Origin: Streptomonospora nanhaiensis
GTDB lineage: Bacteria; Actinomycetota; Actinomycetes; Streptosporangiales; Streptosporangiaceae
DNA: 64,000 nucleotides
Direction: 5' to 3'
Assembly (NCBI RefSeq): GCF_013410565.1
Contig: NZ_JACCFO010000001.1
Location: forward strand, 3,658,001-3,722,000
Positions within the stretch are counted from its first letter, which is position 1. Each line of letters begins with the position of its first letter. Positions 1 to 8,005 of the stretch are shown here, piece by piece. Below the pieces are notes generated by a model. The model saw only the letters and a list, made by a program, of their open reading frames with translations. It was not told the DNA's origin and searched no databases. The translations under genes were made by a program, and so were the position numbers.

Positions 1-1
1 G

Positions 2-991
2 CTGGTCCCGCTGTTTCGGACCATGAACCGCCTGCCCGGGGGGCTCATGCTGATCCCGCTGCTGCTGGGGTCGGTGATCGGCACCTTCGCGCCCGGCGCG
101 CTGGAGATCGGCGGGTTCACCACCGCCCTGTTCAAGGACAGCGCGCTCCCGCTGATCGCGCTGCTCATCTTCGCCACCGGCACCCAGGTCACCATGCGCA
201 CCGGCGGCCCCGTGCTGGCCACCACCGGCGTGGTGCTGCTGGCCAAGAGCGTCATCCCCGGCCTGCTCGTGATCGCCCTGGGCGCCGTGACCGGCGCCGA
301 CGGCGTCCTCGGCGTGTCGATCCTGGCCCTGCTGGCCGCCGCCACCAACTCCAACGGCGGCCTGTGGCTGGCGGTGACCGGCCAGTACGGCCGCGCCCGC
401 GACCGCGGCGCCTACATCGCCGGCGCCATCAACGACGGCCCGTTCTTCGCCCTGCTGTTCCTGGGCGCCTCCGGCCTCGGCGAGATCCCGTTCCTGGCGC
501 TGCTGGCGGCCGTGCTGCCGTTCGTGCTCGGCGTCATCGTCGGCAACGTCGACGCCAAGTGGCGCGAGGTCCTGACCCCCGTGCCCAACATCGTGATCCC
601 GTTCTTCTCGTTCTCGCTGGGCACCGGCATCAACCTCGCCGACGTCGCCGCGGGCGGCCTCAGCGGGATCCTGCTGGGCGTGCTGCTCACCGTGGTCACC
701 GGCGGCCTGGTCTACCTGGGCTACCGGGTGCTGCTGCGCCGCGGCGCCGAGAGCGGCATCGGGTTCGCCGCCGGCACCACCTCCGGCAACTCCGTGGCCA
801 CCCCCGCCATCGTCGCCGCCGCCGACCCCTCCTTCCAGCAGTACGTGGGCACCGCGACCTCCCAGATCGCCGCCTGCGTCCTGGTCACCGCGATCCTGGC
901 GCCGCTGCTGGCCACCTGGCTGCTCAAGCGCAGCGGAGCCGCCGACACCCTGGCCAAGGAGTCCGCCGCCGAGCAGGAGGCCGCCGCATGA
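2..991 (+). CDS. KdgT-family acid-sugar permease (5' end cut)
   Basis: A membrane carrier of the 2-keto-3-deoxygluconate permease family, which imports sugar acids by proton symport. About ten hydrophobic segments cover the whole chain. The motif RLPGGLMLIPLLLG near the start matches the IPGGMML signature at the N terminus of KdgT, and a NGGL motif follows around residue 120. The frame stays open to the left edge, and in the family about ten residues precede IPGGMM, so the true start probably lies just outside the window; the ATG at 23 has no ribosome site. It overlaps the next gene by ATGA, so it belongs to the same operon as the acid-sugar kinase. The real substrate is probably a four-carbon acid such as threonate or erythronate (inference from neighbours). 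Confidence 0.85.
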   Translation: MVPLFRTMNRLPGGLMLIPLLLGSVIGTFAPGALEIGGFTTALFKDSALPLIALLIFATGTQVTMRTGGPVLATTGVVLLAKSVIPGLLVIALGAVTGADGVLGVSILALLAAATNSNGGLWLAVTGQYGRARDRGAYIAGAINDGPFFALLFLGASGLGEIPFLALLAAVLPFVLGVIVGNVDAKWREVLTPVPNIVIPFFSFSLGTGINLADVAAGGLSGILLGVLLTVVTGGLVYLGYRVLLRRGAESGIGFAAGTTSGNSVATPAIVAAADPSFQQYVGTATSQIAACVLVTAILAPLLATWLLKRSGAADTLAKESAAEQEAAA

Positions 992-2160
992 GCCCCGTCA
1001 TCGCCCTGGTCGCCGACGACCTGACCGGCGCCAACGACACCGCCGTGCGCTTCCTGCGCGCCGGGTGGTCCACCGAGCTGCAGCTGGGCTCCGCCGGCGG
1101 CACCGCCGACGTGGTCGCGGTCAGCACCGACTCCCGCGCGCTGGGCGCCGAGGACGCCGCCGCCGCGGTCGCCGAGCAGGTGCGCCGCCTGCACGGCGCG
1201 CGCCACCTCTACAAGAAGGTCGACTCCACACTGCGCGGGCGGATGGCCGCCGAGATCGAGGCCGCCCGCCGCGCGTGGGCGCCCGACGCGGTGGCCGTGG
1301 TCTGCCCCGCCTTCCCCGAGGCCGGGCGCACCGTCGTCGACGGCGTGCTGCTGGTCGACGGCACCCCGGCCCACGAGACCCCGGTGGGCACCGACCCCGT
1401 CACCCCGGTGCGCGAAAGCCACATCCCCACCCTGCTGGGCGCCGGGCACGTGCGACTGACCGGCGACGGCACCGCCGAGGACGCCGCGCTCATCGCCGCG
1501 GCCGGGCCCGTGGTGGTGGTCGACGCCCGTACCGACTCCGACCTGGAGCGCCTGGCCGCCGCCATCGCCCACCTGGGCCCGCGCGCCGTGCCCGTCGGCT
1601 CCGCCGGGCTGGCCGCGCCGATGGCGGGCGCCTGGGCCGCCGGCGCCGCGCCCGGCACCGCGCTGGTGGTCGTCACCTCGCTGCACGCCGCCACCCGCGG
1701 CCAGGTCGAGCGGCTGGCCGGCGGCGCGCCGGTGGAGTACTGCCCGGCCGCCGCCATCGCCGACACCGCCGCGTGGCAGGCGTGGCACGACCGCGTGGCC
1801 GACCGCCTCGCCGAGGGGCCCGAGGTCCTGGCCGTGGTCGCGCCCGAGGACCGCGCGCTCGGGCTGGACCCCGCCGAGGTCGCGCACCGGTTCGGCGCGC
1901 TGACCGCCGAACTCGCCCACCGCCACGGGCTCGCCGGGCTCGTGGTGACCGGCGGCGACGGCGCCCGCGCGGTCGTCGACGCCCTCGGCGCCACCGGCAT
2001 CGCCCTCACGGGCGAGGTCGCGGCGGGAATCCCCGCGGGCACGCTCACCGGCGGGCCGCTGCACGGGCTGCCCGTCGTCACCAAGGCCGGGGGCTTCGGC
2101 GACCCCGACGCCCTGATCACCGCCGCCACGGCGATCCGACACAGGAGGCACCAGTCATGA
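988..2160 (+). CDS. DUF1537 four-carbon acid sugar kinase
   Basis: A 390-residue kinase of the DUF1537 family (DtnK/DenK/OtnK type), which phosphorylates threonate, erythronate or related acids at O4 using ATP. The N-terminal signature DDLTGANDTAVRF lies at about residues 9-21 and the C-terminal nucleotide-binding part shows TGGDGARAV. The start ATG overlaps the stop of the permease gene, and its own stop overlaps the ATG of the PdxA2-like gene, so the three are translationally coupled. In characterised pathways the kinase product is oxidised by PdxA2 to give dihydroxyacetone phosphate after decarboxylation. Which stereoisomer is used cannot be read from the sequence. Confidence 0.9.
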   Translation: MSPVIALVADDLTGANDTAVRFLRAGWSTELQLGSAGGTADVVAVSTDSRALGAEDAAAAVAEQVRRLHGARHLYKKVDSTLRGRMAAEIEAARRAWAPDAVAVVCPAFPEAGRTVVDGVLLVDGTPAHETPVGTDPVTPVRESHIPTLLGAGHVRLTGDGTAEDAALIAAAGPVVVVDARTDSDLERLAAAIAHLGPRAVPVGSAGLAAPMAGAWAAGAAPGTALVVVTSLHAATRGQVERLAGGAPVEYCPAAAIADTAAWQAWHDRVADRLAEGPEVLAVVAPEDRALGLDPAEVAHRFGALTAELAHRHGLAGLVVTGGDGARAVVDALGATGIALTGEVAAGIPAGTLTGGPLHGLPVVTKAGGFGDPDALITAATAIRHRRHQS

Positions 2161-3185
2161 GCCGTCCGACCCTCGCCATCACCCTCGGCGACGTCGCCGG
2201 GATCGGTCCCGAGATCACCGCCAAGTCGCTGCTCCACCACCCCGAGGTGCGCGAGGTCTGCCGCCCCGTGGTCGTGGGCGACGCCGACGCGCTGCGCGCC
2301 GGCGTGCGGCTCGTGGGGGGCGACCCCGACCGGGTGCGCGTCGTGGACTCCCCCGCCGACGCGGGCGCCGACCCCGAGGCGATCGACGTGGTGCAGGTCG
2401 GCGGGTCGCTGGCGCACGTGCCCCACGGCGAGCTGAGCGCGGAGGCCGGCGACGGCGCGGCGCGGTTCGTCATGGCCGCCTGCGACCTCGCCCGGCGCGG
2501 CCTGGTGGACGGGATCGTCACCCCGCCGCTGAACAAGGCAGCCATGCACCTGGGCGGGCACCGCTGGCCCGGCCACACCGAACTGCTCGCGCACGAGTTC
2601 GGGGTGGAGAACTTCAGCCTGGTGCTGTCGGCCGGCGACCTCTACTTCTTCCACCTCACCACGCACGTGTCGCTGGCCGACGCCATCAAGAACGTCACCC
2701 CCCAGCGCACCGACGCCGTGCTTCGCCTGGCGGGGGCGTTCGCCACCGCGCTGGGCCGCCCGGACGAGGCCATCGGCGTGGCCGGCCTCAACCCGCACGC
2801 CGGCGAGAACCGGCTGTTCGGCGACGAGGACGCCGACGTGCTGGAGCCCGCCGTGGCGCGGGCGCGCGCGGCCGGGATCAACGCCTCGGGGCCGCTGCCC
2901 GCCGACGCGCTCATCCCGGCGGCGGTCAAGGGCAAGTGGAAGCTGGTGGTGGTGTGCTACCACGACCAGGGCCACGCGCCGTTCAAGGCGGTCTACGGCG
3001 ACGACGGGGTCAACATCACCGTGGGCCTGCCGGTCGTGCGGGTCTCGGTCGACCACGGCACCGCCTTCGACATCGCCGGGCAGGGCATCGCCCGGGAGTC
3101 CAGCCTGGTGCTGGCCATCCGGCGGGCCGCCGAGCTGGCGCCCGGCTGGGACCACGTGTGGCGGACGGCCCAGGCGGCCGGCTGA
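2157..3185 (+). CDS. pdxA2: PdxA2-like 4-phospho-acid sugar dehydrogenase
   Basis: A 342-residue NAD-dependent oxidoreductase of the PdxA family. The metal-binding histidines are all present: GHTE near residue 140, NPHAGE near 212 and YHDQGHAPFK near 268. PdxA itself acts on 4-phosphohydroxythreonine in vitamin B6 synthesis, but copies paired with DUF1537 kinases oxidise 4-phospho-threonate or 4-phospho-erythronate, with decarboxylation to dihydroxyacetone phosphate. The coupling to the kinase and to a KdgT-type permease supports the catabolic role over B6 synthesis. It is the last gene of the operon. Confidence 0.88.
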   Translation: MSRPTLAITLGDVAGIGPEITAKSLLHHPEVREVCRPVVVGDADALRAGVRLVGGDPDRVRVVDSPADAGADPEAIDVVQVGGSLAHVPHGELSAEAGDGAARFVMAACDLARRGLVDGIVTPPLNKAAMHLGGHRWPGHTELLAHEFGVENFSLVLSAGDLYFFHLTTHVSLADAIKNVTPQRTDAVLRLAGAFATALGRPDEAIGVAGLNPHAGENRLFGDEDADVLEPAVARARAAGINASGPLPADALIPAAVKGKWKLVVVCYHDQGHAPFKAVYGDDGVNITVGLPVVRVSVDHGTAFDIAGQGIARESSLVLAIRRAAELAPGWDHVWRTAQAAG

Positions 3186-3247
3186 GCCCGCGGCCGCCCC
3201 GCCGCCGTCCGGTGGCCGGCCGACCGGCCGGCCGCGCCCTCCCCGCC

Positions 3248-3253
3248 TAGAAT
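3248..3253 (+). promoter_or_regulatory. -10 box TAGAAT of a probable leaderless transcript
   Basis: TAGAAT lies 7 bases before the ATG at 3261. Transcription would start at or next to the start codon, so the GntR gene is probably read from a leaderless mRNA. No purine-rich ribosome site lies in between. Confidence 0.5.
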
Positions 3254-3260
3254 GCCGACC

Positions 3261-4148
3261 ATGTCCGTCGACCGGTCCGATCCGCGCCCGCTGTACGCCC
3301 AGATCGCGGCGGAGCTGCGCGCCGAGATCCGCGACCGGACCATCGCGCCGGGCGACACCCTGCCCAGCGAGGCCGCGCTGCAGGAGCGGTTCGGCGTCTC
3401 GCGCAGCGTGGTGCGCCAGGCCCTGGCGACCCTGGAGGAGGAGGGGGTCGTCCGCCGCGACCCCGGACGGGCGGCGGTGGCCACGGCGGGGGTCGAGCAC
3501 CGGCGGCTCGTGCAGCGGGTCACCGGCCTGTTCGACCAGTTCTCCCGCAGCGGCCTGGACCTGGCCACCCGGGTGGTGCGGCTGGAGGAGGCCGCGCCGC
3601 CCGCCCACGTGGCCCGCCACCTGGGCACCCGCGCGGTGCTGCGGCTGGAGCGGGTGCGCTCGGTGCGCGACGACCCGCTGTCCTACGTGCGCACCTGGCT
3701 GCCCGCCGACCGGGTGCCCGGGCTGAGCGCCGACATGCTCACCGACGCCTCGCTGCACCGGCTGCTGGCCGCGCGCTTCGGCGCGCAGCCGGTCAGCGGC
3801 CGGCGCCAGGTGCGGGCGGTCCCGGCCGACTCCGCGATCGCCGCCGCCCTGGGTGTGGCGGCGGGCGCGCCCCTGCTGCTCCTGGAGGGCAGCACCTTCG
3901 ACCGGCACGGCGCGCCCCTGGAGTGGTTCGAGAGCTGGCACCGCTCCGACCGCGTGGTGTTCGACATCGAGGCCGACGAGTCCGCCGAGCAGCTGCGGCT
4001 GCACCCCGGCACCGCGTTCGCCGAGCCCCCGCCCGGCACCGCGCCCGCCTCCGCCGCCGGCGCGGACACCCCCCGCCTCGACCGCGCCCGCGCCCTGGCC
4101 GCCGAACTGCGCGCCGAACTCGACCGGCTGGCGGCCGAGCAGTCCTAG
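3261..4148 (+). CDS. GntR-family regulator (HutC/UTRA type)
   Basis: A 295-residue repressor-type regulator. The winged helix domain fills about residues 8-75 (PLYAQIAAELRAEI, then TLPSEAALQERFGVSRSVVRQALATLEEEG), followed by a UTRA effector domain to about residue 240 (LLLLEGSTFDRHGAPLEW). UTRA domains bind small sugar or amino-acid derived ligands. It follows the acid-sugar operon by 75 bases on the same strand and most likely controls it. I chose the ATG at 3261 over the one at 3252 because a -10 box covers the latter. The C terminus carries a Pro/Ala-rich stretch and a short helix. Confidence 0.88.
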   Translation: MSVDRSDPRPLYAQIAAELRAEIRDRTIAPGDTLPSEAALQERFGVSRSVVRQALATLEEEGVVRRDPGRAAVATAGVEHRRLVQRVTGLFDQFSRSGLDLATRVVRLEEAAPPAHVARHLGTRAVLRLERVRSVRDDPLSYVRTWLPADRVPGLSADMLTDASLHRLLAARFGAQPVSGRRQVRAVPADSAIAAALGVAAGAPLLLLEGSTFDRHGAPLEWFESWHRSDRVVFDIEADESAEQLRLHPGTAFAEPPPGTAPASAAGADTPRLDRARALAAELRAELDRLAAEQS

Positions 4149-4413
4149 CACGCCGGCCCGGCGTTCCCTTTCCCGGCCCGGTCAGCGGCGGACGCGCCGG
4201 ACCCCGGCGCTGCGATCGGTCGGCGTGCCCCACGCCCGCGCACCGTGGGGCGCCCGGGTCCGCCCAGGACATCTTCGGTCCGCACGCGCCGCGCGGCGCG
4301 CCGCCGCCGCGCCCCGCGCCCATGCCCCCGGCGGAGCCGCGGCGCCGCCGCGCGACCGGACGCGCGCTACGCACACTCTTGAATGCGGACTTGGAAAAAT
4401 CAAACTTCCCGCG

Positions 4414-4442
4414 TTGATATCTCAAGAAAATCAATGTACAAA
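4414..4442 (+). promoter_or_regulatory. Sigma-70-like promoter TTGATA-17-TACAAA
   Basis: TTGATA at 4414-4419 and TACAAA at 4437-4442 are separated by 17 bases inside an AT-rich patch (about 4380-4445), unusual in this window. It would start transcription near 4449, just upstream of the DUF2089 gene. The remaining 4149-4410 stretch shows no gene; it is GC-rich and has several GC hairpins. Confidence 0.6.
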
Positions 4443-4480
4443 TGAACTGTGAGCACATCACCGAGACCGGGAGGCCCAGG

Positions 4481-4843
4481 GTGGACTGGCAGGAACTGAC
4501 CGACCTGACCCGCGGACAGCCGTTCGTGGTCGAGCGGGTCCGCCTCGCCGACAACGGCGTCGCGATCGAGGGCCGGTTCGAGCCCCCGCAGCTGGCCCAG
4601 CTCAGCGCCGAGGACCAGGTGTTCGTCGCCGCGTTCGTCCGCTCCCACGGCTCCATCAAGGAGATGGAGCGGATCTTCGGCATCAGCTACCCCACCGTCA
4701 AGTCCCGGCTGAACCGGATCTCCGAACGCCTCGACTTCGTCGACACCGACCCCGCCCCCACCGGCGCGGAGGTCATCGAGCGCCTGCGGCGCGGCGAGAT
4801 CAGCGCCCAGGAGGCCCTCGCCGAGCTTGAGAACACCCGGTGA
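4481..4843 (+). CDS. DUF2089 family HTH protein
   Basis: A 120-residue DUF2089-family protein. The central part has a sigma-region-4-like helix-turn-helix (LSAEDQVFVAAFVRSHGSIKEM, then FGISYPTVKSRLNRI), and the tail is a short helix EVIERLRRGEISAQEALAEL of the SHOCT kind. The zinc-ribbon N terminus found in many DUF2089 proteins is absent. The GTG at 4481 has GGGAGG six bases upstream, whereas an in-frame ATG at 4442 lies inside the -10 box, so I prefer the GTG. Its stop overlaps the next gene (GTGA). It probably regulates its own three-gene operon; the signal is unknown. Confidence 0.75.
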   Translation: MDWQELTDLTRGQPFVVERVRLADNGVAIEGRFEPPQLAQLSAEDQVFVAAFVRSHGSIKEMERIFGISYPTVKSRLNRISERLDFVDTDPAPTGAEVIERLRRGEISAQEALAELENTR

Positions 4844-5100
4844 TCCCCCAGCTGGTGACCGTGGGCTACCGCCGCCCCGGCGGCCGCACCCGGCGCCTGC
4901 ACGTGCCCGTCCTGCCGGTGGCGCTGGTGCTGTCCCCGCTGCTGCTGGTGGCCGCGGCCGCCGGCGTGGTCGCCTGCCTGGCCACCCGCGTCAGCCCCGG
5001 GGGCGCCCTGCGCGGCGCCGGCCGCCTGGTGCTGGCGCTGCCCGGCACCCGGCTGGAGATCGAGCAGGGCGCCGCGGCCGTCCTGGTCAGCATCAGATAA
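4840..5100 (+). CDS. Small membrane protein
   Basis: An 86-residue protein with a single strong membrane segment (LPVALVLSPLLLVAAAAGVVACLA, about residues 25-48, longer than quoted in continuous form only by a few residues) between a basic N-terminal strand and a short C-terminal part. I do not recognise the family. Its GTG start overlaps the DUF2089 stop and the SHOCT-like gene follows 21 bases later, so it is translated as the middle member of a three-gene unit. Membrane partners between a DNA-binding protein and a SHOCT-like protein suggest envelope-stress sensing (inference). Confidence 0.6.
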   Translation: MIPQLVTVGYRRPGGRTRRLHVPVLPVALVLSPLLLVAAAAGVVACLATRVSPGGALRGAGRLVLALPGTRLEIEQGAAAVLVSIR

Positions 5101-5121
5101 CGCGAGGAAGAGGCAACCGAC

Positions 5122-5556
5122 ATGAACGAGCAGCGCCGCCAGGTCCTGCAGATGCTGGCCGAGGGCAAGATCAGCGCCGACGAGGCCGACCGGCTGATCG
5201 ACGCCCTCCAGACCCGGCCCGAGACCGCGCCGCCGGGCGCCGCCCCCGGCCCCAAATCCCGCCCCAAGTACCTGCGCGTGGTGGTGAACGCCGCCGACCC
5301 CTCCACGGACGAGGGCGGCGCCACCCGCGTCAACGTCCGCGTCCCCCTCCAACTCCTGCGCGCCGGGGTCCGCATCGCCAGCCTGCTGCCGCCCCAGGCC
5401 CTGGCCAAGGTCAACACCGAACTGGACAGGGCCGGGGTGCCCATCGACCTCACCGAGCTGAAGCCCCAGCACATCGAGGACCTCATCGACCACCTCGACG
5501 AGGTCAGCATCGACGTCGACGACCCCGACGCCCAGGTCCAGGTGTTCTGCGAGTAG
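5122..5556 (+). CDS. SHOCT-like domain protein
   Basis: A 144-residue protein whose first 30 residues form the short helical SHOCT-like motif (RQVLQMLAEGKISADEADRLI), as in the N terminus of YvlB/LiaX-type envelope proteins. The rest is a beta-rich region followed by an acidic C terminus ending in VFCE. A strong GAGGAAGAGG ribosome site precedes the ATG. The tail of the DUF2089 protein carries a similar helix (GEISAQEALAEL), so the two could contact each other or bind a common partner. Function unknown. Confidence 0.7.
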   Translation: MNEQRRQVLQMLAEGKISADEADRLIDALQTRPETAPPGAAPGPKSRPKYLRVVVNAADPSTDEGGATRVNVRVPLQLLRAGVRIASLLPPQALAKVNTELDRAGVPIDLTELKPQHIEDLIDHLDEVSIDVDDPDAQVQVFCE

Positions 5557-5630
5557 CCGCGCCCGGCCGTGCGGCCCGCGCCGGCCGCACGGCGGCCCGA
5601 CCCCCAGCACCCCCCGAACAGGAAGAAGAC

Positions 5631-6085
5631 ATGCCCACGAGCAGCACCTCCCCCACGACGGCGCGCAGCCCTACGACTGGCTGACCGACGACCTGGAGCG
5701 GCGGATCCGCACGATGTTCCGCCGGATGAGCCCGCTGGTGCGGCTGCTGCGCCCGACGGGGCTGACCCCCCGGATGACCGCCGAGGAGATGGCGCACTGC
5801 AACATCGAACTGGGCCGGATCGCCCGCGAGCGCGAACTCGGCCCCGTGCTGGACGGCATCACCGTCCCGGTGCGCTACGTGCTCGCCTCGGGGGCGTCCT
5901 TGGGCAGCAGGGGCGACGAGCAGGAGGTCATCCGCTCGGGCCTGGACCCGGTGTTCGAGCGCAAGCCCAACATCGGGCTCAGCGCGAAGGTCCCCAGCAA
6001 CCACGGCGCGATCCTGCGGAAGGACTACCGCGCCGTCGCCCGGGCCGTGCGCGAGGTCGCCGCCCTGGCCCGCGACGGCGGCTGA
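5631..6085 (+). pseudogene. Alpha/beta-hydrolase-like fragment, frameshifted at its start
   Basis: From about 5636 to 6085 one frame codes for a conserved-looking protein (LERRIRTMFRRMSPLVRLL near the start, then PVRYVLASGASLGSRGDEQE and VSNHG-like KVPSNHGAILRKD near the end), which resembles the C-terminal half of actinobacterial alpha/beta hydrolases, including the final His. The only start with a ribosome site (AGGAAGAAG, ATG at 5631) is one base out of frame with it; losing one C from the CCC after that ATG would restore the frame. The catalytic Ser elbow is absent. Either a remnant with a frameshift or a short gene starting at 5714. Confidence 0.55.
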
Positions 6086-6145
6086 GCCCGCGCCCCGGCG
6101 GCCTTCCGGCGGCGCGGGCCGGACTCCTGCGGCGAGGGTCCGGCC
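6086..6145. terminator. Two overlapping hairpins between convergent genes
   Basis: GCCCGCGCC (6086-6094) pairs with GGCGCGGGC (6111-6119), and GGCCGGAC (6117-6124) pairs with GTCCGGCC (6138-6145). The two share bases, so they could serve the two convergent transcripts as alternative terminators. Confidence 0.55.
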
Positions 6146-6165
6146 CGCTCAGCGCAGCGCGCGGC

Positions 6166-7635
6166 TCACAGGCCGCCGAGGCCGATGTACTTGGTCTCCA
6201 GGAACTCGTCGATGCCGACCCTGCCGCCCTCGCGGCCCAGGCCCGAGTGCTTCACGCCGCCGAAGGGGGCGGCCGGGTTGGAGACGATGCCCTGGTTCAG
6301 GCCGACCATGCCGGTCTCCAGGGCCTCCGACACCCGCAGGGCGCGGTTGAGGTTCTGCGTGTAGACGTAGCTGACCAGGCCGTACTCGGTGTCGTTGGCG
6401 GCGGCCAGCGCCTCGTCCTCGGTGTCGAAGGGGATGATCGGGGCGACCGGGCCGAAGATCTCGGTGGTGGACAGCTCGCTGGACTGCGGCACGTCGGCCA
6501 GCACGGTGGGCAGGTAGAAGTAGCCGCCGCCCTCGCCGGGCGCACCGCCGACCAGGACGCGGGCGCCGCGGCCGACGGCGTCGTCGACCAGCCCCTGCAC
6601 CTTCTCGCGGGCCCTGGCGTCGATGAGCGGGCCGACCTGGACGTCGGGCTCGGTGCCCCGGCCCAGCTTGAGGGCGCCCATGCGCTCGCTGAGGCGGCGG
6701 GCGAACTCCGGCGCGATCCCCGACTGCACGTACATGCGGTTGGCGGCGGTGCACGCCTCGCCGATGTTGCGCATCTTGGCCTGCATGGCGCCCTCGACGG
6801 CGGCGTCGAGGTCGGCGTCGTCGAACACCAGGAAGGGCGCGTTGCCGCCCAGTTCCATGGAGGTCCGCAGCACCTGCTCGGCGCTCTGCTCCAGCAGCTT
6901 GCGGCCCACGGCGGTGGAGCCGGTGAAGGAGAGCTTGCGGATGCGGCCGTCGCGCAGCAGCGGCTCGGTGACCCCGCCGGCGTCGGAGGTGGGCAGCACG
7001 CTGAGCACGCCCTCGGGCAGGCCGGCCTCGCGCAGGATGTCGGCCAGCGCCAGCGCCGACAGCGGGGTCTGCTGGGCGGGCTTGAGGACCATGGTGCAGC
7101 CGGCGGCGATGGCCGGGCCGATCTTGCGGGTGCCCATGGCCATGGGGAAGTTCCACGGCGTGATCAGCATGGAGGGGCCGACGGGCTGGCGCATGATGAG
7201 AAAGCGGGACTGGCCGTTGGGCGAGACGGCGTAGTCGCCGCCGATGCGCACGGCCTCCTCGGAGAACCAGCGCAGGAACTCCGCGGCGTAGGCGATCTCG
7301 CCCTTGGCCTCGGCCAGGGGCTTGCCCATCTCCAGGGTCATCAGCAGGGCGAGGTCGTCCTGGCGCTCCATCAGGAGTTCGTAGGCCCGCCGCAGCACCT
7401 CGCCGCGGTCGCGCGGCGCCCAGGCGGCCCACGCCGGCTGCGCGGCGGCGGCCGCGTCGAGGGCGGCGAAGGCGTCCTCGACGGAGGCGTCGGCGACCTC
7501 GCACAGCACGGCCCTGGTGGAGGGGTCCTCGACCTTGAAGGTGGCCCCACCGGCGGCGTCACGCCAGGAGCCGCCGATGAAGAGCTGCTTTGCCACGCGT
7601 TCGACGACCTGCGTCTCACGTTCCGCCAACGACAT
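6166..7635 (-). CDS. gabD: Succinate-semialdehyde dehydrogenase (NAD(P)+)
   Basis: A 489-residue aldehyde dehydrogenase that oxidises succinate semialdehyde to succinate, the last step of the GABA shunt. Catalytic Cys295 sits in GEACTAANR and the general base Glu261 in SMELGGNAPF; NAD-binding residues are in TPWNFPMAMGTRKIGPA and the C terminus GGVKHSGLGREGG is typical for GabD. The ATG at 7635 has AGAAGGGG upstream. It is transcribed away from gabT with a 370-base shared control region, which fixes its substrate better than the fold alone. Confidence 0.9.
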   Translation of the reverse strand: MSLAERETQVVERVAKQLFIGGSWRDAAGGATFKVEDPSTRAVLCEVADASVEDAFAALDAAAAAQPAWAAWAPRDRGEVLRRAYELLMERQDDLALLMTLEMGKPLAEAKGEIAYAAEFLRWFSEEAVRIGGDYAVSPNGQSRFLIMRQPVGPSMLITPWNFPMAMGTRKIGPAIAAGCTMVLKPAQQTPLSALALADILREAGLPEGVLSVLPTSDAGGVTEPLLRDGRIRKLSFTGSTAVGRKLLEQSAEQVLRTSMELGGNAPFLVFDDADLDAAVEGAMQAKMRNIGEACTAANRMYVQSGIAPEFARRLSERMGALKLGRGTEPDVQVGPLIDARAREKVQGLVDDAVGRGARVLVGGAPGEGGGYFYLPTVLADVPQSSELSTTEIFGPVAPIIPFDTEDEALAAANDTEYGLVSYVYTQNLNRALRVSEALETGMVGLNQGIVSNPAAPFGGVKHSGLGREGGRVGIDEFLETKYIGLGGL

Positions 7636-7852
7636 TGCGGTACATCCCCTTCTCGGTTTTCGGCTCGTGCGCAACGAGGGGGCCGCGACGCGCCCGAGAA
7701 GAGCGCGGACCCCGCCGCTTACGCCTTCCCCGGTGGGTGCGCGGGCTAACCGCCGCCGGGATCATCATGCCGGGCGGACGGCGCCCAGGCCCGCGCGGGG
7801 GTAAGCGCGAACCTGGACACCGCCACACGCCGGATGATTCCATAGCTCTGTC

Positions 7853-7866
7853 GATTGTCAACAATC
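7853..7866. promoter_or_regulatory. Operator-like palindrome between gabD and gabT
   Basis: GATTGT-CA-ACAATC lies in a locally AT-rich patch of the 370-base gabD/gabT intergenic region. Its core TTGTCAACAA resembles operators of FadR-type GntR regulators. No such regulator gene adjoins, so the protein that reads it is unknown. The remainder of 7636-8005 holds no gene. Confidence 0.5.
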
Positions 7867-8005
7867 CTACGGAAGTGCTGCCGCACGCCGCCCCGGTCCC
7901 GGCGCCCGCGGCAGGCCCGCCCCCGCGCCGCGGCCCGGGGGGCGGGGGCGGGCATGGTCCGCAGCGCGCCACCGGGGCGCACCACCCACGGAATGAGGTT
8001 TGAGT

